8,505 nucleotides of DNA from Bacteroidales bacterium (lineage in GTDB: Bacteria; Bacteroidota; Bacteroidia; Bacteroidales; Azobacteroidaceae): positions 1-8,505 of the forward strand of contig JAJBTS010000150.1 in NCBI GenBank assembly GCA_020860885.1. Reading direction: 5' to 3'. The translations under genes and the position numbers were made by a program. The notes under the pieces were generated by a model. The model had not been told where the DNA came from, ran no database searches, and saw only the letters and a list, made by a program, of their open reading frames with translations. Shown here in pieces: positions 1 through 6,499 of this stretch. Within the stretch, counting starts at the first letter, position 1; each line of letters opens with the position of its first letter.

Positions 1-52
1 AACATAACCTTTCTATTTATGAATATTAATAGAAATCTTTTATGGAATTAAG

Positions 53-559
53 TTATTCATTCAGGATAATCTTTTCCCGGATGCTTTCCCCATTGTCGTA
101 TTCTTTCTGGATCACATAAATACCGTTCTGCAATCCGATGGAATAAATATCGGTATGGGTTTCCGAAGAATATACCCGTTGTCCGGTAACCGTATAAACA
201 CGGATGGATTTGATCACCGCTTCCGCTTCGGGAGTATCTACGGAAGTAGTGATCTCTACCGCTTCTTCTTCCTGGAATTCCTCATTGTTCCTGAGAGCTG
301 GTGTTGCCATTGCTTCGATGGTTACATTCGTTCCCAACTCCGTAGAAAAACCGGGGTTTATAACCACTTGTTTTGCAATAAGCTTTACTGTGGCATTATT
401 CCGGATATTTAAATTGCCGTTAATAGTCATTATTCCATCACAAATGCGGTTCTGACTGGCAGTTATCGCTGTAGGAATTGCACAGGTATAGTAGGTAACT
501 TGTCCGTACGCCTGTGACATAGCTGCTATAAATAGCAGGAAAATAATAATTTTTTTCAT
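53..559 (-). CDS. Small secreted protein with T9SS-type C-terminal tail
   Basis: Encodes 168 residues. Residues 1-20 form a Sec signal peptide (MKK start, hydrophobic core, end at AYGQ). Residues 45-84 look like a short beta-rich segment ending in NPGFSTELGTNVTIEA, which resembles the PGF.a..G..f.A motif often seen in Bacteroidetes secreted proteins. An acidic linker follows at 93-103. Residues 116-168 resemble a type A T9SS sorting domain: IRVYTVTGQRVY, then LQNGIYVIQKEYDNGES and a basic, hydrophobic end. From knowledge of that family, such a tail would direct export through the Por/T9SS system and surface attachment; I infer this from sequence pattern only. It is the last gene of the run, 6 bp after the fibre gene at 566-1558, so it is probably co-transcribed. 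The body is too short to suggest an enzyme; a structural or accessory role is possible. No specific function is recognised. Confidence 0.85.
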   Translation of the reverse strand: MKKIIIFLLFIAAMSQAYGQVTYYTCAIPTAITASQNRICDGIMTINGNLNIRNNATVKLIAKQVVINPGFSTELGTNVTIEAMATPALRNNEEFQEEEAVEITTSVDTPEAEAVIKSIRVYTVTGQRVYSSETHTDIYSIGLQNGIYVIQKEYDNGESIREKIILNE

Positions 560-565
560 ACTGAT

Positions 566-1558
566 TTATTTTAATTGTTTTTCTAATTTCTCCAATTTCT
601 CGTTCATCGTATTGAACATCTTTTGCTGCTCAAAAATAATGCTTTTTTGTTCGGAAAGACTCTCTTTCTGTTCATCGATCAACTCTTGTTGCTGTATGGT
701 ATACAAAGTCAGCTCTTCGATCTTTTGCAGCAGTTTGGCCTGCATCTCCGCTACATCGATTCCATTTTCCAGAACTTCCGCTTCGGAAGGAATATCGGGA
801 AGATGTTTGTGCTCTTTGATATGCGATTTTACTTTGCTTAAAGCAGGCAATTCGTAATTGTCGGAGAAAACAAAGTCGGACCACACATTTACTTTGGTCT
901 CTAGTTTCATAGCTTTAACCGTCCCGTTTACGATAAGATTCCTTTTGGCTGCTGGTTCGGAGCTCCATCCGATAATAAAATTTCCGTTTTTATCTATCAT
1001 AGCAGTATATGTATCTAAATCACCACTGTGGAAATAGAACTCCCCTCCGTAGTTAATGAACGAACTTCCATCAAAACGTAATCTTAACTGCTGTTTTTTA
1101 TCTGTTTCATGACCAAATATAAGAGATCTGCTGTTAGGAAGATATTGATTTCCTGCAACCCTGAAATCCTGGTTTATTTTAGCCGTTCCGTTCACATGGA
1201 GTTTGTAGGTAGGAGCTGTGGTGCCTATCCCGACATTTCCCTTTTTATCTATTATAGCAGTATAGGTATCTGCATCACCGCTATGAAAATACAACTCACC
1301 TCCGTAGTTAATGAATGAATTTACATCAAAACGAAATCTTAACTGCTGCTTTGGATCAGATTCATGGCCAAATACAAGAGATCTTTTATTAGGTAAATAT
1401 TGATTTTCTGCAACCCTTAATTCCTTGTTTATTTTAGCCGATCCATCGAATTGATAGTTTCCACACAATTGTGTATACGGCGAAACATAGCCAGACTGTG
1501 CCTGGATACCGGTTGCCATTAAAAAGGAGATCAATGCAAATAAAATTATTTTTTTCAT
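566..1558 (-). CDS. Secreted fibre-like protein with conserved HLPxIPSE/KIEELTLY C-terminal module (copy 1)
   Basis: Encodes 330 residues from the ATG at 1558. An upstream in-frame ATG at 1609 would add 17 residues ahead of a clean signal peptide and overlap the preceding gene, so it is rejected. Signal peptide about 1-21 (ends IQAQ). A conserved LCGNYQF motif sits at 31-37. Two 69-residue repeats (41-109 and 126-194) are separated by GIGTTAPTYKLHVNG, a short beta motif common in phage-tail-like and adhesin-like Bacteroidetes proteins. Residues 206-223 (RNLIVNGTVKAMKLETKV) lead into the constant module 224-290 (VWSDFVFSDNYELP, KEHKHLPDIPSEAEVLENG, LLQKIEELTLYTIQQQ). Residues 291-330 are a Lys/Glu/Gln-rich predicted coiled coil. 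The module occupies the position where an S74-type intramolecular chaperone would sit in tail fibres, but I see no S74 signature. It lies 37 bp downstream of the metallophosphoesterase. Oligomeric surface fibre or scaffold is an inference. Confidence 0.85.
   Translation of the reverse strand: MKKIILFALISFLMATGIQAQSGYVSPYTQLCGNYQFDGSAKINKELRVAENQYLPNKRSLVFGHESDPKQQLRFRFDVNSFINYGGELYFHSGDADTYTAIIDKKGNVGIGTTAPTYKLHVNGTAKINQDFRVAGNQYLPNSRSLIFGHETDKKQQLRLRFDGSSFINYGGEFYFHSGDLDTYTAMIDKNGNFIIGWSSEPAAKRNLIVNGTVKAMKLETKVNVWSDFVFSDNYELPALSKVKSHIKEHKHLPDIPSEAEVLENGIDVAEMQAKLLQKIEELTLYTIQQQELIDEQKESLSEQKSIIFEQQKMFNTMNEKLEKLEKQLK
689..889 (-). repeat. Fibre C-terminal module, DNA copy 1
   Basis: Codes residues 224-290 of the fibre-like protein. 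It is homologous to 3202-3402 and 5056-5256, all in the same orientation. This copy is the most diverged of the three: it has LPALSKVKSH where the other two have LPSIGEVKSH, and HLPDIPSEAEV where they have HLPGIPSEKEV. Confidence 0.8.
977..1438 (-). repeat. Two 207-bp in-frame repeat units within the copy 1 fibre gene
   Basis: Unit 1 (1232-1438) and unit 2 (977-1183) each code 69 residues starting AKIN and containing NQYLPN.RSL.FGHE.D.KQQLR.RFD, FINYGGE.YFHSGD.DTYTA.IDK.GN. By hand count about 53 of 69 residues match. They are separated by 48 bp coding the GIGTTAPTYKLHVNGT linker. A closely related unit is present once in the large fibre gene (around 5340-5530), and a more diverged one in the copy at 3103-4056. 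Confidence 0.85.
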
Positions 1559-1595
1559 AACTGTTACTATAATTAAATTGAATATTATTGTTTTA

Positions 1596-2909
1596 TTAAA
1601 AAATACCATCTGTCAGGTCGTACGTTGTACTATGAACCTGATAATCCCTATCGATATTATGTGTAGTTAGATACAGCCGGCTTCCCTCTTTACTTACCAC
1701 AGCAACGGTTCCGTTGTATTTCTGTCCTTTTACCGAGGCATTGGGTCCTGCGGCAGTATAGGCAGGATAATTATTGAAATATCTTTCATCCCCCATTATA
1801 GTGTTGAAAGAATGCTTGTTTACAGTGCCTGGAATGTGTATATGTCCGCTTAATGCCAGCAAAACATTCGAATGATTCAACTCTTCTCCACCTATCTGAA
1901 AGTAGGGATTTTCTGAACTTTTTCTCCATTCATCATTGTAGAATAAGGGAATGTGATGAAACAATATCCTGCTTTTCGATGTATCCGGCCGGATGGAATT
2001 TTGCAGGAATGTTTTCTGTTCTCCCAATAAAGAGTCGAAGTACGACTTTTTTTTCTCATCCATCTTCAATTCGCTATCTACACCTTGCCCCATATCCAGA
2101 AATAACAATTGATTGGAATTGTTTATGTTGATCACTCCGTATGTTTTCCCATTATCGACAAAATCCAGGTATTTCTTCAAAGCTATATTTTGGAAAGGTA
2201 GCTTAGATTCTTCAGTACGAGCCGTATCGGCCAATGGTCCGTCGTATTCATGATTGCCCATGAGATATACGGAGGGAACCGAACTGTTCTTTACCATGCG
2301 ATTGAGCTGATCCATCCAATGGATCATATCTCCTTCAAAAGAGTAATCATCCAGGCAATCGCCGTTGAAAACCGCAAGGTCGTAATCAATGGTATCTATT
2401 ATGCTTCCTATTGTCTCATAAAAAATCTTTAGAATTAAAGGATAAAACGCATGTCTATCCTGTCCGGAATGCGTATGCAAATCATTTAACACAATCACTT
2501 TGAAATCCGTTTTTGAAGGATTGAATGTCTTGAAAGAATAGATGGCCGATTCTTCTTTCGCAGACTCCCCATTGCAAGCGGGTAGTATGGAACGCACCCT
2601 GTAATAATACGTAGTGTTGCTGTTTAATCCTGTTAATTGCAATTTCTGTGTTTCTGTAATTACCGTAGAGGTTACCTTTTTTACATTGTTCCGGAAATTG
2701 GGATCTGTGGTGTACTCTACTTCTCCCGTACAGGGAAAAGCAGTCACCCACCGGACCACCATACTGTTTGCCGAAGGCATCTGTAAGTAGGGCTGTGTCC
2801 GCATCAATAGCCTGCAATCGTCAGAATACGCTTTGGGCGAGAAAGCGGAGAAAACCACGATGGAGATCACTGCGATTGCTGTTAAGCCTAATTTTAGATA
2901 ATTCTTCAT
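1596..2909 (-). CDS. Secreted calcineurin-like metallophosphoesterase with N-terminal Fn3-like domain
   Basis: Encodes 437 residues from the ATG at 2909, which begins MKNYLKLG and a long hydrophobic core (about 8-23) forming a signal peptide. The upstream in-frame ATG at 2990 is rejected because it only adds AT-rich leader and runs into the inverted-repeat element. Residues 36-128 resemble the purple-acid-phosphatase N-terminal Fn3 domain (QPYLQ, MVVRWVT, L.GL.s.TTYYYRVRS). The catalytic domain (136-420) holds the full metal-ligand set: D143/H145 (NDLHTH), GD 183-184, GNHE 218-221, HH 318-319 and GHIH 355-358. The GDxxY tyrosine that binds ferric iron in true purple acid phosphatases is absent (GDCLDD), so a generic dinuclear phosphomonoesterase or phosphodiesterase is the safer call. 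It probably acts in the periplasm or outside the cell; substrate unknown. The copy 1 fibre gene follows after 37 bp. Confidence 0.93.
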   Translation of the reverse strand: MKNYLKLGLTAIAVISIVVFSAFSPKAYSDDCRLLMRTQPYLQMPSANSMVVRWVTAFPCTGEVEYTTDPNFRNNVKKVTSTVITETQKLQLTGLNSNTTYYYRVRSILPACNGESAKEESAIYSFKTFNPSKTDFKVIVLNDLHTHSGQDRHAFYPLILKIFYETIGSIIDTIDYDLAVFNGDCLDDYSFEGDMIHWMDQLNRMVKNSSVPSVYLMGNHEYDGPLADTARTEESKLPFQNIALKKYLDFVDNGKTYGVININNSNQLLFLDMGQGVDSELKMDEKKKSYFDSLLGEQKTFLQNSIRPDTSKSRILFHHIPLFYNDEWRKSSENPYFQIGGEELNHSNVLLALSGHIHIPGTVNKHSFNTIMGDERYFNNYPAYTAAGPNASVKGQKYNGTVAVVSKEGSRLYLTTHNIDRDYQVHSTTYDLTDGIF

Positions 2910-2952
2910 TTTGTAATAAGAGTTAGTTATTGAGATTATAAAGAAGTCATTG

Positions 2953-3078
2953 AGGATGTTCAAAAAGTAAATAATCTCACCGTTTAGCACCCAACCCCCT
3001 AAAAGGGGCTATGATATTCAACTGTTTAAGAATTCCCCTTTAGGGATCTAGGGGCAGAAAGTTCTTTTTGGACACCCT
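2953..3078. repeat. Nested inverted-repeat intergenic element (MITE/REP-like), hairpin-forming
   Basis: This element fills most of the only long gap (2910-3102). Its outer arms are AGGATGTTCAAAAAG (2953-2967) and the reverse complement of 3064-3078 (AGGGTGTCCAAAAAG), which match at 13 of 15 positions. Inside lie two G/C-rich blocks: CCCCTAAAAGGGG (2996-3008), a 5-bp stem with a 3-nt loop, and CCCCTTTAGGGATCTAGGGG (3035-3054), which can fold on itself or pair with the first block. CCCCTAAA/GGGG repeats of this type are common between genes in Bacteroidetes, and the outer arms look like insertion-sequence ends, but there is no transposase gene. In RNA the element would fold into a long hairpin and could attenuate or protect the transcript between the fibre gene upstream and the phosphoesterase downstream. 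There is no clear U-tract, so I do not call it a terminator. Confidence 0.7.
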
Positions 3079-3102
3079 TGGGGAAATAACTTTTTTGTAT
3101 CC

Positions 3103-4056
3103 TTATTTATTCTCCTTAATTGTATCCACTTCTTTCTTTAGCTCATCAAACATCTTTTTTTGTTCGGAAAGACTTTCCTTTTGTTCGTCGATCAACTCTT
3201 GTTGCTGTATGGTATAAAGAGTCAGTTCTTCAATCTTTTGAAGCAGTTTGGCCTGCATATCGGCTACATCGATACCATTTTCCAACACTTCTTTTTCGCT
3301 GGGAATACCCGGAAGATGTTTGTGCTCTTTGATGTGTGATTTTACTTCGCCGATAGAAGGGAGGTCGTAATTGTCATGGAAAACAAAGTCCGACCACACG
3401 TCTACTTTAGTCTCCAGTTTTATGGCCTTAACCGTTCCGTTTACCAGAAGATTCCTTTTAGCTGCTTTGTTAGCGCTCCATCCGATATGAAAATCTCCGT
3501 TTTTATGCATCATAGCCGTATAGGTTCCTAATTCATTGCTATAGAAGTAGAGATGACCTCCGTATTGCATGTATGAGTCTTTCGTAGAAGATCCTTCGGA
3601 AAAATACATTCTGAAGTGATTTTTACTATCCGTTTCGTTGCCTAATACCAGCGCTTTTCCATACTGAGTTCCAGCCACCCTTAAATTGTTGTTTACTTTA
3701 GCGTCTCCGTTCACATGGAGTTTATATGTAGGAGTTGTGGTGTTTATCCCGATATTTCCATTTTCCTTTAAAGTCATTACATAGGTAAAACCGTCTCCAT
3801 TTGTTTTGCCTGCCCGGACATATAAAGTAGGGAAATAATCAAATACGCCTCCATGATCCGGATTGACGGATAATTTGATTCTGCTTCCCAGACTATCAAT
3901 CTGAGAACCCAAACGTACGGACTTATGTACAGGAAGGAATATATCTTCATTGAATTGATATTTAGAACATAATGAAATGTAGCCCGAATAATTCTGCGCT
4001 TTTGTTAAACTCGTAGCTGTAAGAATTATAATTGTAAATAAAATTACTTTTTTCAT
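3103..4056 (-). CDS. Secreted fibre-like protein with conserved HLPxIPSE/KIEELTLY C-terminal module (copy 2)
   Basis: Encodes 317 residues. Signal peptide 1-21 (MKKVILFTII...TKAQ), conserved LCSKYQF motif at 29-35, then a short, unduplicated beta-rich shaft. ENGNIGINTTTPTYKLHVNGDAKV is at 98-121, followed by one diverged repeat unit (about 119-193: NNNLRVAGTQYGKALVLGNETD, MQYGGHLYFYSNELGTYTAM, NGDFHIGW). RNLLVNGTVKAIKLETKV leads into the constant module 219-285, and residues 286-317 are a predicted coiled coil (ELIDEQKESLSEQKKMFDEL). It shares the coiled-coil start ELIDEQKESLSEQK with copy 1, while its constant module is closer to that of the large broken copy, which suggests recombination among the three genes. 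It starts 43 bp after the broken EEP gene and ends 193 bp before the metallophosphoesterase. Exported fibre or scaffold is an inference; no enzymatic motif is seen. Confidence 0.85.
   Translation of the reverse strand: MKKVILFTIIILTATSLTKAQNYSGYISLCSKYQFNEDIFLPVHKSVRLGSQIDSLGSRIKLSVNPDHGGVFDYFPTLYVRAGKTNGDGFTYVMTLKENGNIGINTTTPTYKLHVNGDAKVNNNLRVAGTQYGKALVLGNETDSKNHFRMYFSEGSSTKDSYMQYGGHLYFYSNELGTYTAMMHKNGDFHIGWSANKAAKRNLLVNGTVKAIKLETKVDVWSDFVFHDNYDLPSIGEVKSHIKEHKHLPGIPSEKEVLENGIDVADMQAKLLQKIEELTLYTIQQQELIDEQKESLSEQKKMFDELKKEVDTIKENK
3202..3402 (-). repeat. Fibre C-terminal module, DNA copy 2
   Basis: Codes residues 219-285 of the fibre-like protein. It is nearly identical in DNA to the copy at 5056-5256 across the part coding DNYDLPSIGEVKSHIKEHKH onward; the main protein differences are VDVWSDFVFHD here against VSVWSDFVFSD there. 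It could serve as a homologous-recombination substrate. Confidence 0.8.
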
Positions 4057-4099
4057 AACTTTGTTTTATTAAATTAATTAATATTTATTACTCTAACAT

Positions 4100-4378
4100 T
4101 TATTCTATCTTTTTATATTCCAATTCTATTATTACCGGAAAATGGTCGGAAGGATAGCGCTTTTTGCCATTATTATCCGTATAATAAAAATCTGAAATGG
4201 TATATTTATTTACAATGAAATCATGATTATTGCTTCCTTTCAGGAAGATGTGATCTATCCTGCCGGCAGGATCGGTAGTATATCCAAAGGTAAATCCGTT
4301 ACGTGTAGATGTTACCCAGGGAGAAGCATTTTGTAAGGCAATATTGTAACTGTCGGAGAATCCGCAAACTCCAATCAT
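4100..4378 (-). CDS. C-terminal fragment of the interrupted EEP gene
   Basis: This is the longest ATG-started piece after the internal stop (92 residues), but the open frame continues upstream to 4510 and codes LILKKITEIAGNFPV and GDFNYSHTSDPYN before this ATG. The start is therefore an internal methionine (position 204 of the joined frame), not a genuine gene start. The fragment holds GRIDHIFLKG and RYPSDHFPV, half of an EEP active site, and lacks a signal peptide. It is unlikely to be functional alone. Confidence 0.5.
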   Translation of the reverse strand: MIGVCGFSDSYNIALQNASPWVTSTRNGFTFGYTTDPAGRIDHIFLKGSNNHDFIVNKYTISDFYYTDNNGKKRYPSDHFPVIIELEYKKIE

Positions 4379-4510
4379 TATATTATATGGATCGCTGGTA
4401 TGTGAATAATTGAAATCACCTGTAAGAATAACAGGAAAATTTCCGGCAATTTCGGTTATCTTTTTTAGAATAAGTTCATTGCTTTTTATCTGGATAAGAG
4501 TATTGGTATA

Positions 4511-4987
4511 TTATACATTTTTATTAAAGAAAAAGAAGGTAAATCCGTTTTCTTTGACCTGGAATTTAGCCCATGTACATATTCGGATATAATCATAATC
4601 AATTCCTTGAAATTTTGATCCGGGTATATCCGGAGTATCCGATAGCCAGAAGGTTCCCGTATCCAGAAGCCTCACTTTCTCTTCTTTATACAGAATAGCA
4701 TTATATTCTTCTTTTTCTTTCCTTATAACCCCGGCATATTTGTATTTCGTAGGTATTGAGTCGACAATATACTTGAGTTGATGATGAAAAAACTCCTGAG
4801 TTCCTATGATATCCATCTGGTAATGTTCCAGAAAATCTCTGGCCCCGAATTGACGTAAGTTTATCCAGGGTTCTGTTTTTTGAGTATCATTTTTAGTGTT
4901 ATACGTCGCAATTTTTAATTTTCCATTCTGGCTGTAAGCTGTTGATAAAAATGCGAGAAATAAAACCGAAAAAATGTATCTTTTCAT
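4511..4987 (-). CDS. N-terminal fragment of the interrupted EEP gene
   Basis: Encodes 158 residues: signal peptide about 1-20, then KIATYNTKND, IIGTQEFFHHQLKYI, YNAILYKEEKVRLLDTGTFWLSDTP and CTWAKFQVKENGFTFFFFN before the stop. These match the first half of the EEP fold, and FWLSDTP and CTWAKF align with FWFSETP and CTWGKF in the intact paralog at 7512-8471. If translated it could be exported, but it lacks GDFN and SDH and should be inactive. Confidence 0.6.
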   Translation of the reverse strand: MKRYIFSVLFLAFLSTAYSQNGKLKIATYNTKNDTQKTEPWINLRQFGARDFLEHYQMDIIGTQEFFHHQLKYIVDSIPTKYKYAGVIRKEKEEYNAILYKEEKVRLLDTGTFWLSDTPDIPGSKFQGIDYDYIRICTWAKFQVKENGFTFFFFNKNV

Positions 4988-4992
4988 ATTTG

Positions 4993-5334
4993 TTATTTTA
5001 ATTGATTGTCTTCCAGTTTTTCTATTTTTTCATTCAGCTTTTCTATCATTTCCTGTTGCTGGATTGTATACAAAGTCAGTTCTTCAATCTTTTGAAGCAG
5101 TTTGGCCTGCATATCGGCTACATCAATACCGTTTTCCAATACTTCTTTTTCGCTGGGAATACCGGGAAGATGTTTGTGCTCTTTGATGTGCGATTTTACT
5201 TCGCCGATAGAAGGAAGATCGTAATTATCGGAGAAAACGAAGTCGGACCACACACTTACTTTAGCCTCTAATTTCATGGCCTTAACCGTTCCGTTTACAA
5301 TGAGATTTCTTCTGCTTAAAGTATCGCCCCCCAT
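4993..5334 (-). CDS. C-terminal fragment of the disrupted large fibre gene
   Basis: Encodes 113 residues from an ATG that straddles the G-tract and is probably not a real start. It contains RRNLIVNGTVKAMKLEAKV, the constant module (residues 27-93) and a short Lys/Glu/Asn coiled-coil tail (EMIEKLNEKIEKLEDNQLK). There is no signal peptide. Its stop lies 5 bp before the start of the interrupted EEP gene. Confidence 0.6.
   Translation of the reverse strand: MGGDTLSRRNLIVNGTVKAMKLEAKVSVWSDFVFSDNYDLPSIGEVKSHIKEHKHLPGIPSEKEVLENGIDVADMQAKLLQKIEELTLYTIQQQEMIEKLNEKIEKLEDNQLK
5056..5256 (-). repeat. Fibre C-terminal module, DNA copy 3
   Basis: Same orientation as, and closest to, the copy at 3202-3402. 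Downstream of it the coiled coil is shorter and different (EMIEKLNEKIEKL here against ELIDEQKESLSEQK in copies 1 and 2), so the module border near YTIQQQ is a visible point where the three genes diverge. Confidence 0.8.
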
Positions 5335-6425
5335 CCGATATAAAAATCTCCGTTTTCATGTATCATAGCAGTATAAGTATTTAATTCATTGCTGTAGAAA
5401 TAGAGACTACCTCCGTAGTTAATGTATGAACTTCCATCAAAACGTAATCTTAGCTGTTGCTTTTTATCAGTTTCATGTCCAAGTATAAGAGATTTGTTGT
5501 TAGGTAGATATTGATCACCTGCAACCCTTAAGTTGTTGTTTACTTTGGCATCTCCGTTCACATGTAGTTTGTACGCAGGAGCAGTGGTGCCTATCCCCAT
5601 GTTTCCGTTTGTACTTAAGACGGTTACTTTCGTACTTCCTGCCGTTTGCAGATTCAGGTCGCCGCTGTTGCTTCCGATATTTCCGCCTGTAATCCTTACC
5701 GGTTTATTGAAATAGAAATAAGGACGGTCGGTGCTAAAATTAAAATAACCTGCTACGGCGTTCATCTCTGCATATCCTGTGCTATTCTGCGATCTTAATT
5801 TAGTTCCTTTTACAGTGCCGTTTACATCTAATTTCTCTGTAGGATCGACTCCTATTCCTACACTTCCGTTTTCTTTCAAAGTCATCGTTGTTGCCGTAGA
5901 ACCTATACGGAATAAGAGAGGACCTGTGTAATTATCCATGTACGCATAATTCGGTTTACCTGAACTTCCATATTGTATCCGCAGTCTGTTTTGTGTGTTG
6001 TTTGCATTCGGTTTTTCTCCTATAAAGAATTGAGTGCCGCCCGATTCAACCATATAAACAGATTTGGTCGTACTGTTGGAAGGATTAAAATACAAGTATC
6101 CGGAATAATTAATTTGCGATTGTCCGGGGATATATCCCAAACGGAGTTGAGTATTGGTATTGTCGGCGCTGCCCAATACCAGCGATTGATTCTGAGGTAG
6201 ATACAGGTTCTTATAAAAATGTGCATTCCCTAAATCGTCCAGCTTTAGTGCATTATTATCCCAGATTTTTCCATATCTGAAGTACAAATTGGGTCCATAA
6301 TCGATATAGGCATTCTTACTTCCGTAATGCATCCGCAAACGGTTAATCGTATCTGATCCTATTACATACGATTGTTCCTCGGGTATATGAATCCCGTGTG
6401 TAAAAGTAAATTTACTACATAACAC
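5316..6425 (-). CDS. Central fragment of the disrupted large fibre gene
   Basis: Encodes 369 residues if the GTG at 6425 is taken as start. The open frame actually extends further upstream to 6506, coding the rest of a signal peptide and TKCNQEV, so the GTG is an internal valine. The segment is beta-rich and repetitive: HIPEEQSYVIGS, LYLPQNQSLVLGS and QYLPNNKSLILGH mark three units, with QLRLGY/QLRLRF and INYSGYLYF/INYGGSLYF inside them. GSVGIGVDPTEKLDVNGTVKGTKL and GNMGIGTTAPAYKLHVNGDAKV are its two linker motifs. It ends prematurely at IGWGAIL because of the G-tract. Confidence 0.65.
   Translation of the reverse strand: MLCSKFTFTHGIHIPEEQSYVIGSDTINRLRMHYGSKNAYIDYGPNLYFRYGKIWDNNALKLDDLGNAHFYKNLYLPQNQSLVLGSADNTNTQLRLGYIPGQSQINYSGYLYFNPSNSTTKSVYMVESGGTQFFIGEKPNANNTQNRLRIQYGSSGKPNYAYMDNYTGPLLFRIGSTATTMTLKENGSVGIGVDPTEKLDVNGTVKGTKLRSQNSTGYAEMNAVAGYFNFSTDRPYFYFNKPVRITGGNIGSNSGDLNLQTAGSTKVTVLSTNGNMGIGTTAPAYKLHVNGDAKVNNNLRVAGDQYLPNNKSLILGHETDKKQQLRLRFDGSSYINYGGSLYFYSNELNTYTAMIHENGDFYIGWGAIL
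5327..5332 (-). other. Six-G tract at the internal frameshift of the large fibre gene
   Basis: On the coding strand the run sits in GGATGGGGGGCGATA. One additional G restores the frame with the spacing seen in both intact paralogs. A -1 slip on this tract would do the same at the RNA or ribosome level. Confidence 0.8.
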
Positions 6426-6499
6426 TACCTCTTGATTGCATTTGGTTTGTGCCGTTAAAGAAGAGAATGTGATTAATAAGATTGAAAGAATTAAAATTG

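Larger units (their letters stand above)
4100..4987 (-). pseudogene. Secreted EEP-family phosphodiesterase/nuclease gene interrupted by in-frame TAA
   Basis: The frame opened by the ATG at 4987 runs for 296 codons to the TAA at 4100, broken only by a TAA at 4511-4513 (codon 159). The frame is the same on both sides, so this is a nonsense change and not a frameshift. The joined product would have a signal peptide (1-20, ending YSQ), N30 (ATYN), E65 (IGTQE), GDFN at 190-193, GRID at 242-245 and SDH at 280-282, which are the usual EEP (DNase I-like) landmarks. The stop falls where EEP proteins have N-T-H-L-D-H: here codons 155-160 read N-K-N-V-stop-Y, so the catalytic His is lost as well. TAA ends the other genes here, so readthrough as sense is unlikely. 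It sits 5 bp after the broken fibre gene and 43 bp before fibre copy 2. It could be decay or a sequence error, but the extra changes around the stop favour decay. Confidence 0.85.

Noticed and set aside
155..455. Plus-strand open frames opposite the small secreted protein, and similar ones elsewhere (for example 612-857, 1853-2131, 3120-3332, 7545-7844)
   Set aside because: They lie wholly opposite well-supported minus-strand genes, have no recognisable domains or signal peptides, and recur only because the genes opposite them are homologous.
977..1438. CRISPR-like array
   Set aside because: The repeats are in-frame protein-coding units of about 207 bp, not short repeats with unique spacers.
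1559..1609. Upstream start giving a longer fibre copy 1 protein
   Set aside because: The extra 17 residues precede a clean MKK signal peptide and would overlap the end of the metallophosphoesterase gene.
2961..2970. Bacteroidetes TAnnTTTG-type promoter before the metallophosphoesterase (TACTTTTTG on the minus strand)
   Set aside because: The spacing is one base too long, there is no convincing upstream TTTG element, and the bases are part of the inverted repeat arm.
2910..2990. Upstream start giving a longer metallophosphoesterase
   Set aside because: It adds an unlikely 27-residue leader overlapping the inverted-repeat element; the ATG at 2909 starts a normal signal peptide.
4511..4513. 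TAA read as sense (recoding or alternative genetic code)
   Set aside because: TAA ends the other genes here, including both intact EEP genes; there is no recoding signal, and the neighbouring catalytic residues are also lost.
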